In this document: one piece after another, positions 8,189 through 15,992 of the stretch
Layout: each line of letters starts with the position of its first letter
Numbering within the stretch: position 1 is the stretch's first letter
Assembly (NCBI GenBank): GCA_024699495.1
Contig: JAILPK010000013.1
Location: forward strand, 1-54,323
Direction of reading: 5' to 3'
Source of the DNA: Bacteroidaceae bacterium
GTDB lineage: Bacteria; Bacteroidota; Bacteroidia; Bacteroidales; Bacteroidaceae
Length of the DNA stretch: 54,323 bases
The notes under the pieces: generated by a model
Told to the model about the DNA's origin: nothing
Database searches by the model: none
The model's input: only the letters and a program-made list of their open reading frames with translations
Translations under genes and position numbers: made by a program

Positions 8189-9415
8189 TTAAATGCTGTC
8201 TGTAGTATGAAGCGAGAATGCCTCACGGCCTTTAACCCGGGAGCTGTGCGGCATTGAGTTGGGACGGGGAGATGTGGCAGCAGAAGAGGCACGGGCACTC
8301 TGACGGTAGGCACCCCACCGCTCATGAATTTGACGGACATAGTCATAAGTCTCTTGTCCCCGGAGGAAACCGCCGCGCACTGACGGGTGACGGTAATATG
8401 CCGGTTGGGAGAGCCGAAGGATATATGGCTCAACGGCTGACCACCGATGGGAGTCATGGCCGTCCAATGCCGCCAAAGTCATTGCATCCCTGACATGCAC
8501 AGCTCCGCCATTATAGGCTGCAAGTATAAAGTTGATTCGCTCAAAAGAGTCTGAGATGTCGGAAAATGTGGCTGACAGTTCTCTCAGATACTGCACGGCG
8601 GCTGCAATATTTTTCTCGGGTATAAACACATCGGATGCTGCCAGCCCCAAGTGGGATGCTGTTCCCGGCATTATCTGCATAAGGCCCTGTGCACCTGCCC
8701 ATGAGACTGCGTTGGGATCGAAAGCCGATTCCTGGTAACACTGAGCTGCAAGCAGTCGCCAATCCCAATGAATAGCCCGAGCGTGACGGACAAATAGCTC
8801 ATCATAATCAGAAATAATTCCTTTGGCACTGGAGCGCATCACCGGTCGGGCTTTTCTTCTGACGGAATTGCCACCATGCTGACGGTTGCGGATTTCTGCC
8901 AGAATATGATTCTTTAGTTCTGGTTTCCACCAGTGATTAACGGCATCCGTAAGTTCCTTGGATGAAGCCCTCGTAAGCCATTGATTCTGACTGACGCTGA
9001 GGGAATATTTTCTCCATGCTTCACGAACTGAAGCAGAAGAGTGGAGTAGGGTGGTCGTGTCCAGTTCCAATGCCACAAGATCGACTTCTCCATGAGCCAG
9101 CCGGGTGAGCAATACGGCTGTGTCTGATGCCATCTCCATTCGCAGACGTGTTCCCACAGAACGTGCAAATGCTTCAGCCAGACTGAATTGCAGACCAAAT
9201 CCCTGGCCACGAAACTCATAATAGGTGTCTGGGCCCGAGAGCGTGACAGCAATCAGTTCGCCCGCAGCTTGAATGTCTTGTAGGTCGTATGCCGAAGAGT
9301 CCTCCACTTCGGCTGCCTGGCCAAACATGGAGGACGATGTCTTCTTCTGTTCCTGACGGCAGGATGTCAGGAGAGAGATGAGCAGTAATATATAAACAGA
9401 TTGTCTGATATATAT
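8189..9415 (-). CDS. MltF-like lytic murein transglycosylase (lipoprotein; start uncertain)
   Basis: Two domains are visible. An N-terminal solute-binding-like half (YYEFRGQGFGLQFSLAEAF, VDLVALELD) matches the regulatory part of MltF. A C-terminal SLT lysozyme-like domain has catalytic Glu in CYQESAFDPNAVSWAGA, then GLMQIMPGTA and ILAAYNGG. The enzyme would cleave peptidoglycan to anhydro-muropeptides. The first ATG in frame is at 9328, but the frame continues upstream without a stop and encodes a good lipoprotein signal ending LLLISLLTSC, with Cys codon at 9361-9359. No ATG, GTG or TTG precedes it. The end given here, an ATA at 9415, is a guess from signal-peptide length; the conservative start is 9328. 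It follows udk, whose stop is at 9424. Confidence 0.8.
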   Translation of the reverse strand: MYIRQSVYILLLISLLTSCRQEQKKTSSSMFGQAAEVEDSSAYDLQDIQAAGELIAVTLSGPDTYYEFRGQGFGLQFSLAEAFARSVGTRLRMEMASDTAVLLTRLAHGEVDLVALELDTTTLLHSSASVREAWRKYSLSVSQNQWLTRASSKELTDAVNHWWKPELKNHILAEIRNRQHGGNSVRRKARPVMRSSAKGIISDYDELFVRHARAIHWDWRLLAAQCYQESAFDPNAVSWAGAQGLMQIMPGTASHLGLAASDVFIPEKNIAAAVQYLRELSATFSDISDSFERINFILAAYNGGAVHVRDAMTLAALDGHDSHRWSAVEPYILRLSQPAYYRHPSVRGGFLRGQETYDYVRQIHERWGAYRQSARASSAATSPRPNSMPHSSRVKGREAFSLHTTDSI

Positions 9416-9423
9416 TGGGGACT

Positions 9424-10035
9424 TTACGGTTTCAGCCTGTGGATAATGTATGTCCGCATTATATCTATGGCATGTTTGTTTGTTCCGCCTTGTGGAATGA
9501 TTAAGTCTGCATAACGTTTTGTAGGCTCAATAAACTCCAGGTGCATTGGCTTCAGAACATCAAGATAGCGGTCCATAACCATCTGGGCGGTGCGGCCACG
9601 CTCTGCCATATCACGCGAGATTACACGTATCAGGCGCTCATCCGGGTCGGCGTCAACAAATATCTTCAGATCCATAAGGTCACGAAGCTCTTTGCGGCAG
9701 AGAGCCATGATGCCCTCGATGATTATCACATCGCACGGCTCGATGTGAATGGTTTCGGGCAGGCGGTTACATTCAAGATAACTATATGTGGGCTGCTCTA
9801 TGGCTCTTCCCGAACGGAGCTCGTTGATCTGATTGATAAGCAGTTTCCAGTCGAAGGCGTTTGGGTGGTCGAAATTAATCTTTCGGCGCTCTTCCATCGG
9901 CAGGTGGTCGTTACAATTGTAATATGAATCTTGCGGGATAACTGCTACGCGAGTTTTCGGCAACGTCTCTACTATCTTGCTAACTACGGTGGTCTTTCCA
10001 GACCCCGTTCCACCAGCTATACCAATGATATACAT
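9424..10035 (-). CDS. udk: Uridine kinase
   Basis: Cytoplasmic P-loop kinase that phosphorylates uridine (and cytidine) to the monophosphate in pyrimidine salvage. The Walker A motif GGTGSGKTT is at residues 8-16, and HPNAFDW and DVIIIEGIMAL are conserved family segments. At 203 residues it has normal length. An RDMAERGRT segment is the lid region typical of the family. The gene sits 28 bases downstream of a secreted-protein gene and directly upstream of the MltF-like gene, whose lipoprotein leader starts around its stop codon. Confidence 0.95.
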   Translation of the reverse strand: MYIIGIAGGTGSGKTTVVSKIVETLPKTRVAVIPQDSYYNCNDHLPMEERRKINFDHPNAFDWKLLINQINELRSGRAIEQPTYSYLECNRLPETIHIEPCDVIIIEGIMALCRKELRDLMDLKIFVDADPDERLIRVISRDMAERGRTAQMVMDRYLDVLKPMHLEFIEPTKRYADLIIPQGGTNKHAIDIMRTYIIHRLKP

Positions 10036-10063
10036 AGTATTCTGAAAATGTTTTTTTGTTTTA

Positions 10064-11776
10064 TCACTTCACAGCCACCTTATGACCTCCGATAATGTAG
10101 ATGCCACGAGGCAGAGAAACAGAGGCGGTTGCTCCAGATGCGATGTAAAGGCTCTTCATGAGATGCCCGTTGAGACTGATTACCGCCAGCTCACAACCCT
10201 CGCCCTGATTGGTTATAATGGCAGCTCCCTGACTACCGGCAACGAGCAGGGGAGACTCAGGATTCTCTGTCATCAGCACCGGATTAATTGCAAGGACTTT
10301 GTCTGCCACGCGTTTGCCGAATTTCACCACTTCATCTTCGGTCATCAAGAACCAACGCTGGGCTTGTGCTGCATCAGAGTGGTCGAAGTCAAGAGCAGAT
10401 ATCATGTTCTTGGAAACTGCTCCTAAAGCCTTACTGCCGGAAGGGTCAACCAACCAATAGGAGTTATTTGCAAATGTAAATGTACCTATCTTGGTGGCTG
10501 TGCGGGCTGCAAGCAGTTGGATACGGCTCGTTGATGCGTTGGTATTGGCAGCGGCCTGGAAACTGGAGCCATTGTAGGAAAGCGTACGGCCCGTTCCTAC
10601 GTTCTTGAATGTATAATAACAAGTCTGGGGGTTATAGGTTATATACCATGCGAAGGAGTCATTTTCCAGGACTTCTACCGAAGTGGCATCAACCCAACGG
10701 AACTGATTGCGGTTGTTAAGACGCAGATAAGAGGTTGGTTTGTCATTCTCTTCCACATCCGTCATGCTCTCATTCTTGATATAGTACTTGGCTGTGTCAA
10801 CCTGCTCAAATGAATAGGCGGGACGAATAAAATTCTGATTCGGAGTTCGGATTGCATCTTCGGCCAAAGCGCCTACAAGAAGGGCGTTGGCCCGATAAAG
10901 CATTGGAGCGCCTGTGTCTTCATGAGCGCCATTGATGCCATAAGGCCACATGTGAATATCATCACCATGAAGCTTTGCCGAAGCATCATTTTCCAGAAAT
11001 TGGATAACCCGGTCAACACGGGGACCAAGCCAGTCGCCACGGTCTCCGTTTGTGCGATAGATGCTGTTTACCCAGTCGGTGTAGTTGATAACGCCAAGTC
11101 CGTGAGACCCTTCGTGAAGAACAGTACCTGTGCGCTGATAAGGCTGATTCTGACTGATACGCATATTTCCGCCGTAAGAACAGTCGGCTGTGCCGCCATC
11201 GGCTCCTGCGCCAGGAACATAGTGCGCAGACAGGTGGAAGCCCTGAATGCCGGATACATTATTCCACATCCATACTGCTTCTTCACAAGCATCTGTAATA
11301 CGCTGATTTGTTGCTTCATCACCTGCGTAGTCGTAGTCATAACCGACATTGCCGGCCGGACGGGTGTAAAGCTTAATGACTTTACTATATCCGACTTTCC
11401 AATTTACACCCACTCCGTAGGCACGTATGTAATAAACGGTTGCAGGCTTCAAATCAGACAGCTCATATATTTCCCCATTGTTGGAGTAACTCATATTAGA
11501 ACGGCTGTCTAAGACAGTTGGCTCGGGGTTAGTACTGCTGTAGCATATTCCAAGCCCTTTACTGGCGGCCTGGCCAGAGCGGGTTAAACGGGCAAAAATA
11601 ACGGTTGAACCTTGCACTGCGCTGTTAAGGGTCAGCTTGGGAGCAATTCCTGTGCCTGATTCTATACTGTCAGCCAATTGTTCCAATGTCAGGTCATCAA
11701 TATTAATAGCCTGGATAGAGTAGGGGATTGCTGCCATTATAATTAAAGCAGCAAAACGAGTAAACTTTGTTTTCAT
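10064..11776 (-). CDS. Secreted HExxH protein with Fn3-like and ricin-like domains and T9SS tail
   Basis: 570 residues with a signal peptide (MKTKFTRFAALIIMAAIPYSIQA). Residues about 45-140 look like a fibronectin type III domain (LKPATVYYIRAYG). A putative metallopeptidase core contains HEGSHGLG, with His221, Glu222 and His225 matching the zinc HExxH motif. I do not see the third metzincin histidine at the usual spacing, so activity and clan are uncertain. Residues about 325-470 resemble a ricin-type beta-trefoil (YLRLNNRNQFRWVDA, FKNVGTGRTLSYNG). The end, LPRGIYIIGGHKVAVK, is a sorting tail like that of the GH51 enzyme. Probable surface or secreted protein; substrate unknown. Confidence 0.7.
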   Translation of the reverse strand: MKTKFTRFAALIIMAAIPYSIQAINIDDLTLEQLADSIESGTGIAPKLTLNSAVQGSTVIFARLTRSGQAASKGLGICYSSTNPEPTVLDSRSNMSYSNNGEIYELSDLKPATVYYIRAYGVGVNWKVGYSKVIKLYTRPAGNVGYDYDYAGDEATNQRITDACEEAVWMWNNVSGIQGFHLSAHYVPGAGADGGTADCSYGGNMRISQNQPYQRTGTVLHEGSHGLGVINYTDWVNSIYRTNGDRGDWLGPRVDRVIQFLENDASAKLHGDDIHMWPYGINGAHEDTGAPMLYRANALLVGALAEDAIRTPNQNFIRPAYSFEQVDTAKYYIKNESMTDVEENDKPTSYLRLNNRNQFRWVDATSVEVLENDSFAWYITYNPQTCYYTFKNVGTGRTLSYNGSSFQAAANTNASTSRIQLLAARTATKIGTFTFANNSYWLVDPSGSKALGAVSKNMISALDFDHSDAAQAQRWFLMTEDEVVKFGKRVADKVLAINPVLMTENPESPLLVAGSQGAAIITNQGEGCELAVISLNGHLMKSLYIASGATASVSLPRGIYIIGGHKVAVK

Positions 11777-11823
11777 ACTGGTATTTTTATTGAATTATAT
11801 TATTTTCACTCCTATTCACTGCG

Positions 11824-11831
11824 CAAATGTA
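11824..11831 (-). promoter_or_regulatory. -7 element for the HExxH protein gene
   Basis: CAAATGTA on the plus strand reads TACATTTG on the minus strand, matching TAnnTTTG about 48 bases before the ATG at 11776. No good -33 TTTG is seen 19-20 bases upstream, so the call is weaker than others in the window. Confidence 0.5.
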
Positions 11832-11881
11832 CAATTAATTTTATAAATGAAATGATAAATTCAAAAAAACAATTGTATTTG

Positions 11882-11912
11882 TTGGTAAAAGCATATAAAA
11901 AGGCTACCTTTG
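11882..11912 (+). promoter_or_regulatory. Promoter for pcrA
   Basis: TTGG at 11882-11885, 19 bases, then TACCTTTG at 11905-11912. The -7 box is perfect and the -33 box partial. A leader of about 25 bases follows to the ATG at 11944. It is divergent from the HExxH gene promoter. Confidence 0.7.
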
Positions 11913-11943
11913 CACCTCGAAATAACAGCGAATCTACATCCAA

Positions 11944-14310
11944 ATGAATTATCTTGATGAGCTAAACTCTGCACAGAGGGCAGCTGTGGAATATTGCGAC
12001 GGGCCTTCACTGGTTATTGCCGGTGCGGGGTCGGGTAAAACACGCGTACTGACATATAAAATAGTTCATCTTCTTAATTTGGGGATGGCCCCGTGGGCTA
12101 TTCTCGCTCTTACATTCACCAACAAAGCCGCCGGGGAAATGAAAGAGCGCATAGCCCAGTTGGTAGGAAAGGAAAGTAGCGGAAGAATCTGGATGGGGAC
12201 TTTCCACAGTATTTTCGCACGTATTCTACGCATTGAATGTCAACGGCTCGGTTTTACGTCCAATTTCACAATCTATGATGCTGCTGACAGCAAGAGTCTT
12301 GTCAAGAGTATCATTAACGAAATGAAACTGGATGACAAAGTTTACAAACCATCAACAGTTCTGGCGCATATTTCAGCAGCAAAAAACAGACTCATTTTGC
12401 CTGATGCCTATGCCCAAAATGCAGATATTGCACGTGCCGATGCCGCCTCAAAAATACCTGCAACATCTAAGATTTACAGCGTTTACTGGAACAGATGCCG
12501 CCAGGCAGACGCAATGGATTTTGACGATATCCTGTTATATACCTTTCTGCTATTCCAGAATTACCCGGAAGTCAAGGAGCATTATGAACAACGCTTTGAA
12601 TATGTCTTGGTGGATGAGTATCAGGATACAAACTATGCACAACACGCGATAATATGGCAATTGACTCAACGCCGACAACGTGTTTGTGTTGTTGGCGATG
12701 ATGCGCAAAGTATTTATAGTTTTCGTGGAGCGAATATTGACAACATCCTGACTTTTAATAAATTATATCAAAACGCAAAACTGTTTAAACTGGAGCAAAA
12801 CTACCGCTCTACTCAAACAATTGTTCAAGCTGCAAACAGTTTGATTCTGAAGAACCAAGGACAGATAAAAAAGCAGGTTTTCTCAGAAAAAGAAAAGGGC
12901 CAGCCCATACATATTTACCAGTTTTATAGTGATCTTGAAGAAGCAGCCGGAGTTACCAAAAGGCTGTTGGGACTGCATCATAACGACCACATAGGATGGG
13001 AAGAAATGGCTATTTTCTATAGGACAAATGCTCAGAGCCGCTCGCTTGAAGAAGCTTTGCGAAAGCAGGGAGTTCCGTATCGTATTTATGGTGGGCAGTC
13101 ATTCTATCAGCGCAAGGAGATAAAAGATCTTATTGCATATTTCCGGCTTGCTGTAAATCCACATGATGAGGAGGCGCTGAAAAGAGTAATCAATTATCCA
13201 GCTCGGGGAATCGGCCAAACCTCATTGAGTAAATATATTGAAGCCGCTCAAAGGGATAGTGTTAGCATTTGGGACGCAATTTCCAATCCACAGCTTCACA
13301 ATGTGGCTGTCAGCACGAGAACAGCAAATAAGGTGGGAGAATTTGTTTTGATGATTGAAAATTTCCGCCAATCCATTGATAAAGAGGATGCTGCATCATT
13401 AGGTAAGAGAATAGCCACAGAAAGTGGGGTAGTGGCTGACGTATTTCGGGGTAGAGATGCCACAGATTTAGCACGTCAGGAGAATGTGCAGGAATTACTT
13501 GATGGTATTCAGCAATTTGTTGATAACCAGACAGAAGAAGGAAATGACTACTGTCTGATGCCTCATTTTCTGCAGGAAGTATCACTAATCAGTACTCTTG
13601 AAGAAAGCGAAGATGACGATGAAAACAAGCTTTCTCTGATGACTGTTCATTCATCTAAGGGCTTGGAATTCAGAGTCGTTTTTATTGTTGGAATGGAAGA
13701 AAATCTTTTCCCAAACCAAATGGCCCACAGCTCGATTCGCGAGATGGAGGAAGAACGCCGCTTACTTTATGTTGCTGTAACGCGCGCTAAAGAGCAGTGT
13801 TATATGAGTTATGCCCTGAATAGATATAGGTACGGAAAATCTGAATTTTGTGAGCCCAGTTCATTTCTCCGTGACTTTGACCGTCAATATCTCAAATTTG
13901 ACGGCTCCGTACAGAGTTTATCACATTCTAGACAAACTCCACGTACTTCAGATCCGTTTATCTCTTCATTTTCCTCACCAATTTCAACTTCCTACAGGCA
14001 ATCTCCAACATCTGTAACATCTCAATCAAGAATAACTGAATCTTCGCCAGTCAGACCAATGTTCAGGTCTGTTTCATCAATAAATCCTCAACCAACGCAA
14101 AGCAGACCAGAAACACCATCGACATCTTCAAACTCGGTGAATGCTGCCGGTGAACTGCACATTGGATCACGAATAGAACATTCTCGATTCGGCATCGGAG
14201 AAGTTATAGCAATGTCTGGAAGCGGTATTGATGCCAAGGCAACCGTTAAATTTGAAAATGTAGGCACAAAACAACTTTTACTTCGCTTTGCCAAGTTCTC
14301 AATTATTTGA
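11944..14310 (+). CDS. pcrA: UvrD/PcrA-type superfamily 1 DNA helicase
   Basis: ATP-dependent 3'-5' DNA helicase for repair and removal of proteins from DNA. Visible motifs are the Q motif LNSAQRAAVEY, Walker A AGAGSGKTRVL (about 26-36), LTFTNKAAGEMKER, DEYQDTN, VVGDDAQSIYSFRGA, QNYRST, MTVHSSKGLEF and VAVTRAKEQ. A serine-rich linker (about 660-725) leads to a small C-terminal domain (GSRIEHSRFGIGEVI) common in this family. The length of 788 is slightly longer than average because of the linker. The last 111 bases of the gene are duplicated immediately downstream. Confidence 0.95.
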   Translation: MNYLDELNSAQRAAVEYCDGPSLVIAGAGSGKTRVLTYKIVHLLNLGMAPWAILALTFTNKAAGEMKERIAQLVGKESSGRIWMGTFHSIFARILRIECQRLGFTSNFTIYDAADSKSLVKSIINEMKLDDKVYKPSTVLAHISAAKNRLILPDAYAQNADIARADAASKIPATSKIYSVYWNRCRQADAMDFDDILLYTFLLFQNYPEVKEHYEQRFEYVLVDEYQDTNYAQHAIIWQLTQRRQRVCVVGDDAQSIYSFRGANIDNILTFNKLYQNAKLFKLEQNYRSTQTIVQAANSLILKNQGQIKKQVFSEKEKGQPIHIYQFYSDLEEAAGVTKRLLGLHHNDHIGWEEMAIFYRTNAQSRSLEEALRKQGVPYRIYGGQSFYQRKEIKDLIAYFRLAVNPHDEEALKRVINYPARGIGQTSLSKYIEAAQRDSVSIWDAISNPQLHNVAVSTRTANKVGEFVLMIENFRQSIDKEDAASLGKRIATESGVVADVFRGRDATDLARQENVQELLDGIQQFVDNQTEEGNDYCLMPHFLQEVSLISTLEESEDDDENKLSLMTVHSSKGLEFRVVFIVGMEENLFPNQMAHSSIREMEEERRLLYVAVTRAKEQCYMSYALNRYRYGKSEFCEPSSFLRDFDRQYLKFDGSVQSLSHSRQTPRTSDPFISSFSSPISTSYRQSPTSVTSQSRITESSPVRPMFRSVSSINPQPTQSRPETPSTSSNSVNAAGELHIGSRIEHSRFGIGEVIAMSGSGIDAKATVKFENVGTKQLLLRFAKFSII

Positions 14311-14422
14311 GAAGTTATAGCAATGTCTGGAAGCCGGTATTGATGCCAAGGCAACCGTAAAATTTGAAAATGTAGGCACAAAACAACTTTTACTTCGCTT
14401 TACCAAGTTCTCAATTATTTGA
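14198..14422 (+). repeat. Tandem duplication of the pcrA 3' end
   Basis: Bases 14198-14310 (the last 37 codons and stop of pcrA) recur at 14309-14422 with only three visible differences. One is an inserted C (GGAAGC to GGAAGCC), which shifts the frame; the others are substitutions in GTTAAA/GTAAAA and TTTG/TTTA. The second copy is downstream of the stop and therefore noncoding. Offset is 111-112 bases. Confidence 0.95.
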
Positions 14423-14490
14423 TTGCCTGAAAACTATTTTGCCTTATTCTCGCTTGTTGTATATTTGAATTATAAGACGTGTTATGTTTA

Positions 14491-14590
14491 ATAATATATA
14501 CGGAAATAATTTTCAGTCCTTCCTATTTATATTGGATTTATAATATATATGGGGAAATAACTATCAGTCTTTCCTATAAATATTGGATTT
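14491..14590. repeat. AT-rich tandem duplication, 2 x about 50 bp
   Basis: 14491-14539 and 14540-14590 are near copies. Each contains ATAATATATA, GGAAATAA, CAGTC, TTCCTAT and ATATTGGATTT. They lie in the 200-base noncoding gap between pcrA and the convergent membrane-protein gene. No gene or terminator was recognised here. Confidence 0.85.
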
Positions 14591-14625
14591 CTGAATTTGG
14601 TAATATAAATGATAGTTGCAGAAGA

Positions 14626-15252
14626 TCAAGAAAAGACATACAGGCAAAGAGAATATAAGGAAAGTGATAATAAAGTAACGATAATCCAGGGTGCAAACTT
14701 AATAATCCCAATATATAATAATGAGAGCGTTTGTGAAAATGTTCTCATGTGTCCCGAAGAAATGCCATAAACAATAGACAGGAATAATATGTTTATTACA
14801 AATCCACGAATAATACCATCAAAAAATGGAGATGGCCACAAATGTCCAGTTACACTCAGCAGTATGGCTGAAGGTGACATAATAAGAAATATAAACGCAA
14901 AAATGCTGAAAATTAAAAGAACTAAGACAGCAAACAACGCTCTTCGCTGACGCATATTCAGAGGACGCTGATTCCGGTTTACAAGAAGACATAGATCTTT
15001 CCACAAACCGCTATCTGTTATTGCTCCAAGACAAATCATTATTAATAAAACAACACTTATAACTTGTGTTTCTAATGGAACAAAACGTTGACGGAAAAAC
15101 CACCGAAGCCCTTCGCTGGAAATAATATTGTTCACAGAAACGCCAACCATTGAAAGCACCCATGAGCCTAATATTAATAATAGCATAGAGCAAAACAGGC
15201 TGATAATCAGCCCGTGAGCCAGTCGTGTATGTAATGCTGTATTATTCGTCAT
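14626..15252 (-). CDS. Six-helix membrane protein, AbgT-transporter-like half
   Basis: 208 residues with about six hydrophobic helices and no signal peptide. The order of features SEGLRWFF, a second helix ending GAITDSGLWKDL, and SPFFDGIIRGF resembles the N-terminal part of AbgT (p-aminobenzoyl-glutamate/drug exporter) family proteins. The protein is less than half the length of a full AbgT transporter. Bacteroidetes seem to have short proteins of this type. The start codon overlaps the end of the response-regulator gene by 11 bases (ATGACGAATAA), which implies translational coupling. The family call is by pattern only; transport activity is unproven. Confidence 0.55.
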   Translation of the reverse strand: MTNNTALHTRLAHGLIISLFCSMLLLILGSWVLSMVGVSVNNIISSEGLRWFFRQRFVPLETQVISVVLLIMICLGAITDSGLWKDLCLLVNRNQRPLNMRQRRALFAVLVLLIFSIFAFIFLIMSPSAILLSVTGHLWPSPFFDGIIRGFVINILFLSIVYGISSGHMRTFSQTLSLLYIGIIKFAPWIIVTLLSLSLYSLCLYVFS

Positions 15253-15964
15253 CAGGTTCTAAATTATCAATATCGATGATTTTCAGTTGCAGGGCTTTTA
15301 CTACCAGTCTTGTTGCATTCACGCCATTGCGTTCTCCCTTTGGAAATAACCGGTTGATTAAATCTGCCTGACGTTTTTCCAGACTTTTAACTCCAAAAGG
15401 CATTCCTCTCAAACTGGCAATCATGTCTTTTGTATATCCTAAAGCCAGATGCCGGAGAAAACGCTCGTCATACTCGTCAATGTCAAAATCTATTACTGCA
15501 TCTGAGCGTTTCATTGTATTGATAACAGATTCTTTGAAACGAGCTACAATTTTTTCCAATATCGGTTCGTTAAAGACATATCGTTTCCCTTCTATAACCT
15601 GTCTGATATCATTGCGTGTGAGTAATTCCCCAGTTTTCAGGATAATGCCGTCTGCGCCTGCTTGAAGAGCTTCAACCCAAAGGCGTTCATTAAGTATTTC
15701 ACCTGTGAATATCAGTATTTTAAGATTGGAATACTTGGCTCTTACTTGACGGCAGATGTCAACTCCCACCGTGGTGCTTCCTCCAAGCCCCAAGTCCAAA
15801 AGAACTAAATCAGGAACCTCTTTACGCATAAGAACCCAAAACTCATTTTCGTTCATAGCTGTGCCTATAACTTCAGCCTCGGGGATATCTGTCCGGATAA
15901 TTTCCTCAGTTCCTTTTAATTCAAGACGGACATCTTCTACAATTATAACTTTGAATGGTTTCAT
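15242..15964 (-). CDS. Response regulator with atypical DNA-binding-like output domain
   Basis: 240 residues. The receiver domain (about 1-120) has acidic residues Glu10/Asp11, the phosphoacceptor Asp57 in LVLLDLGLGG, a conserved Thr in ILIFTGE and Lys in IILKTGE. A second domain (about 150-225) has a helix-rich FLRHLALGYTKDMIASLRG region that reads like a divergent LuxR-type helix-turn-helix. It probably belongs to the Bacteroidetes regulators annotated with DUF5932. It starts 28 bases after the giant sensor kinase, so it is almost surely the kinase's partner. Target genes cannot be read from the window. Confidence 0.85.
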   Translation of the reverse strand: MKPFKVIIVEDVRLELKGTEEIIRTDIPEAEVIGTAMNENEFWVLMRKEVPDLVLLDLGLGGSTTVGVDICRQVRAKYSNLKILIFTGEILNERLWVEALQAGADGIILKTGELLTRNDIRQVIEGKRYVFNEPILEKIVARFKESVINTMKRSDAVIDFDIDEYDERFLRHLALGYTKDMIASLRGMPFGVKSLEKRQADLINRLFPKGERNGVNATRLVVKALQLKIIDIDNLEPDDE

Positions 15965-15992
15965 CGTAATATGTTGTTAGTTTATTTAATAA

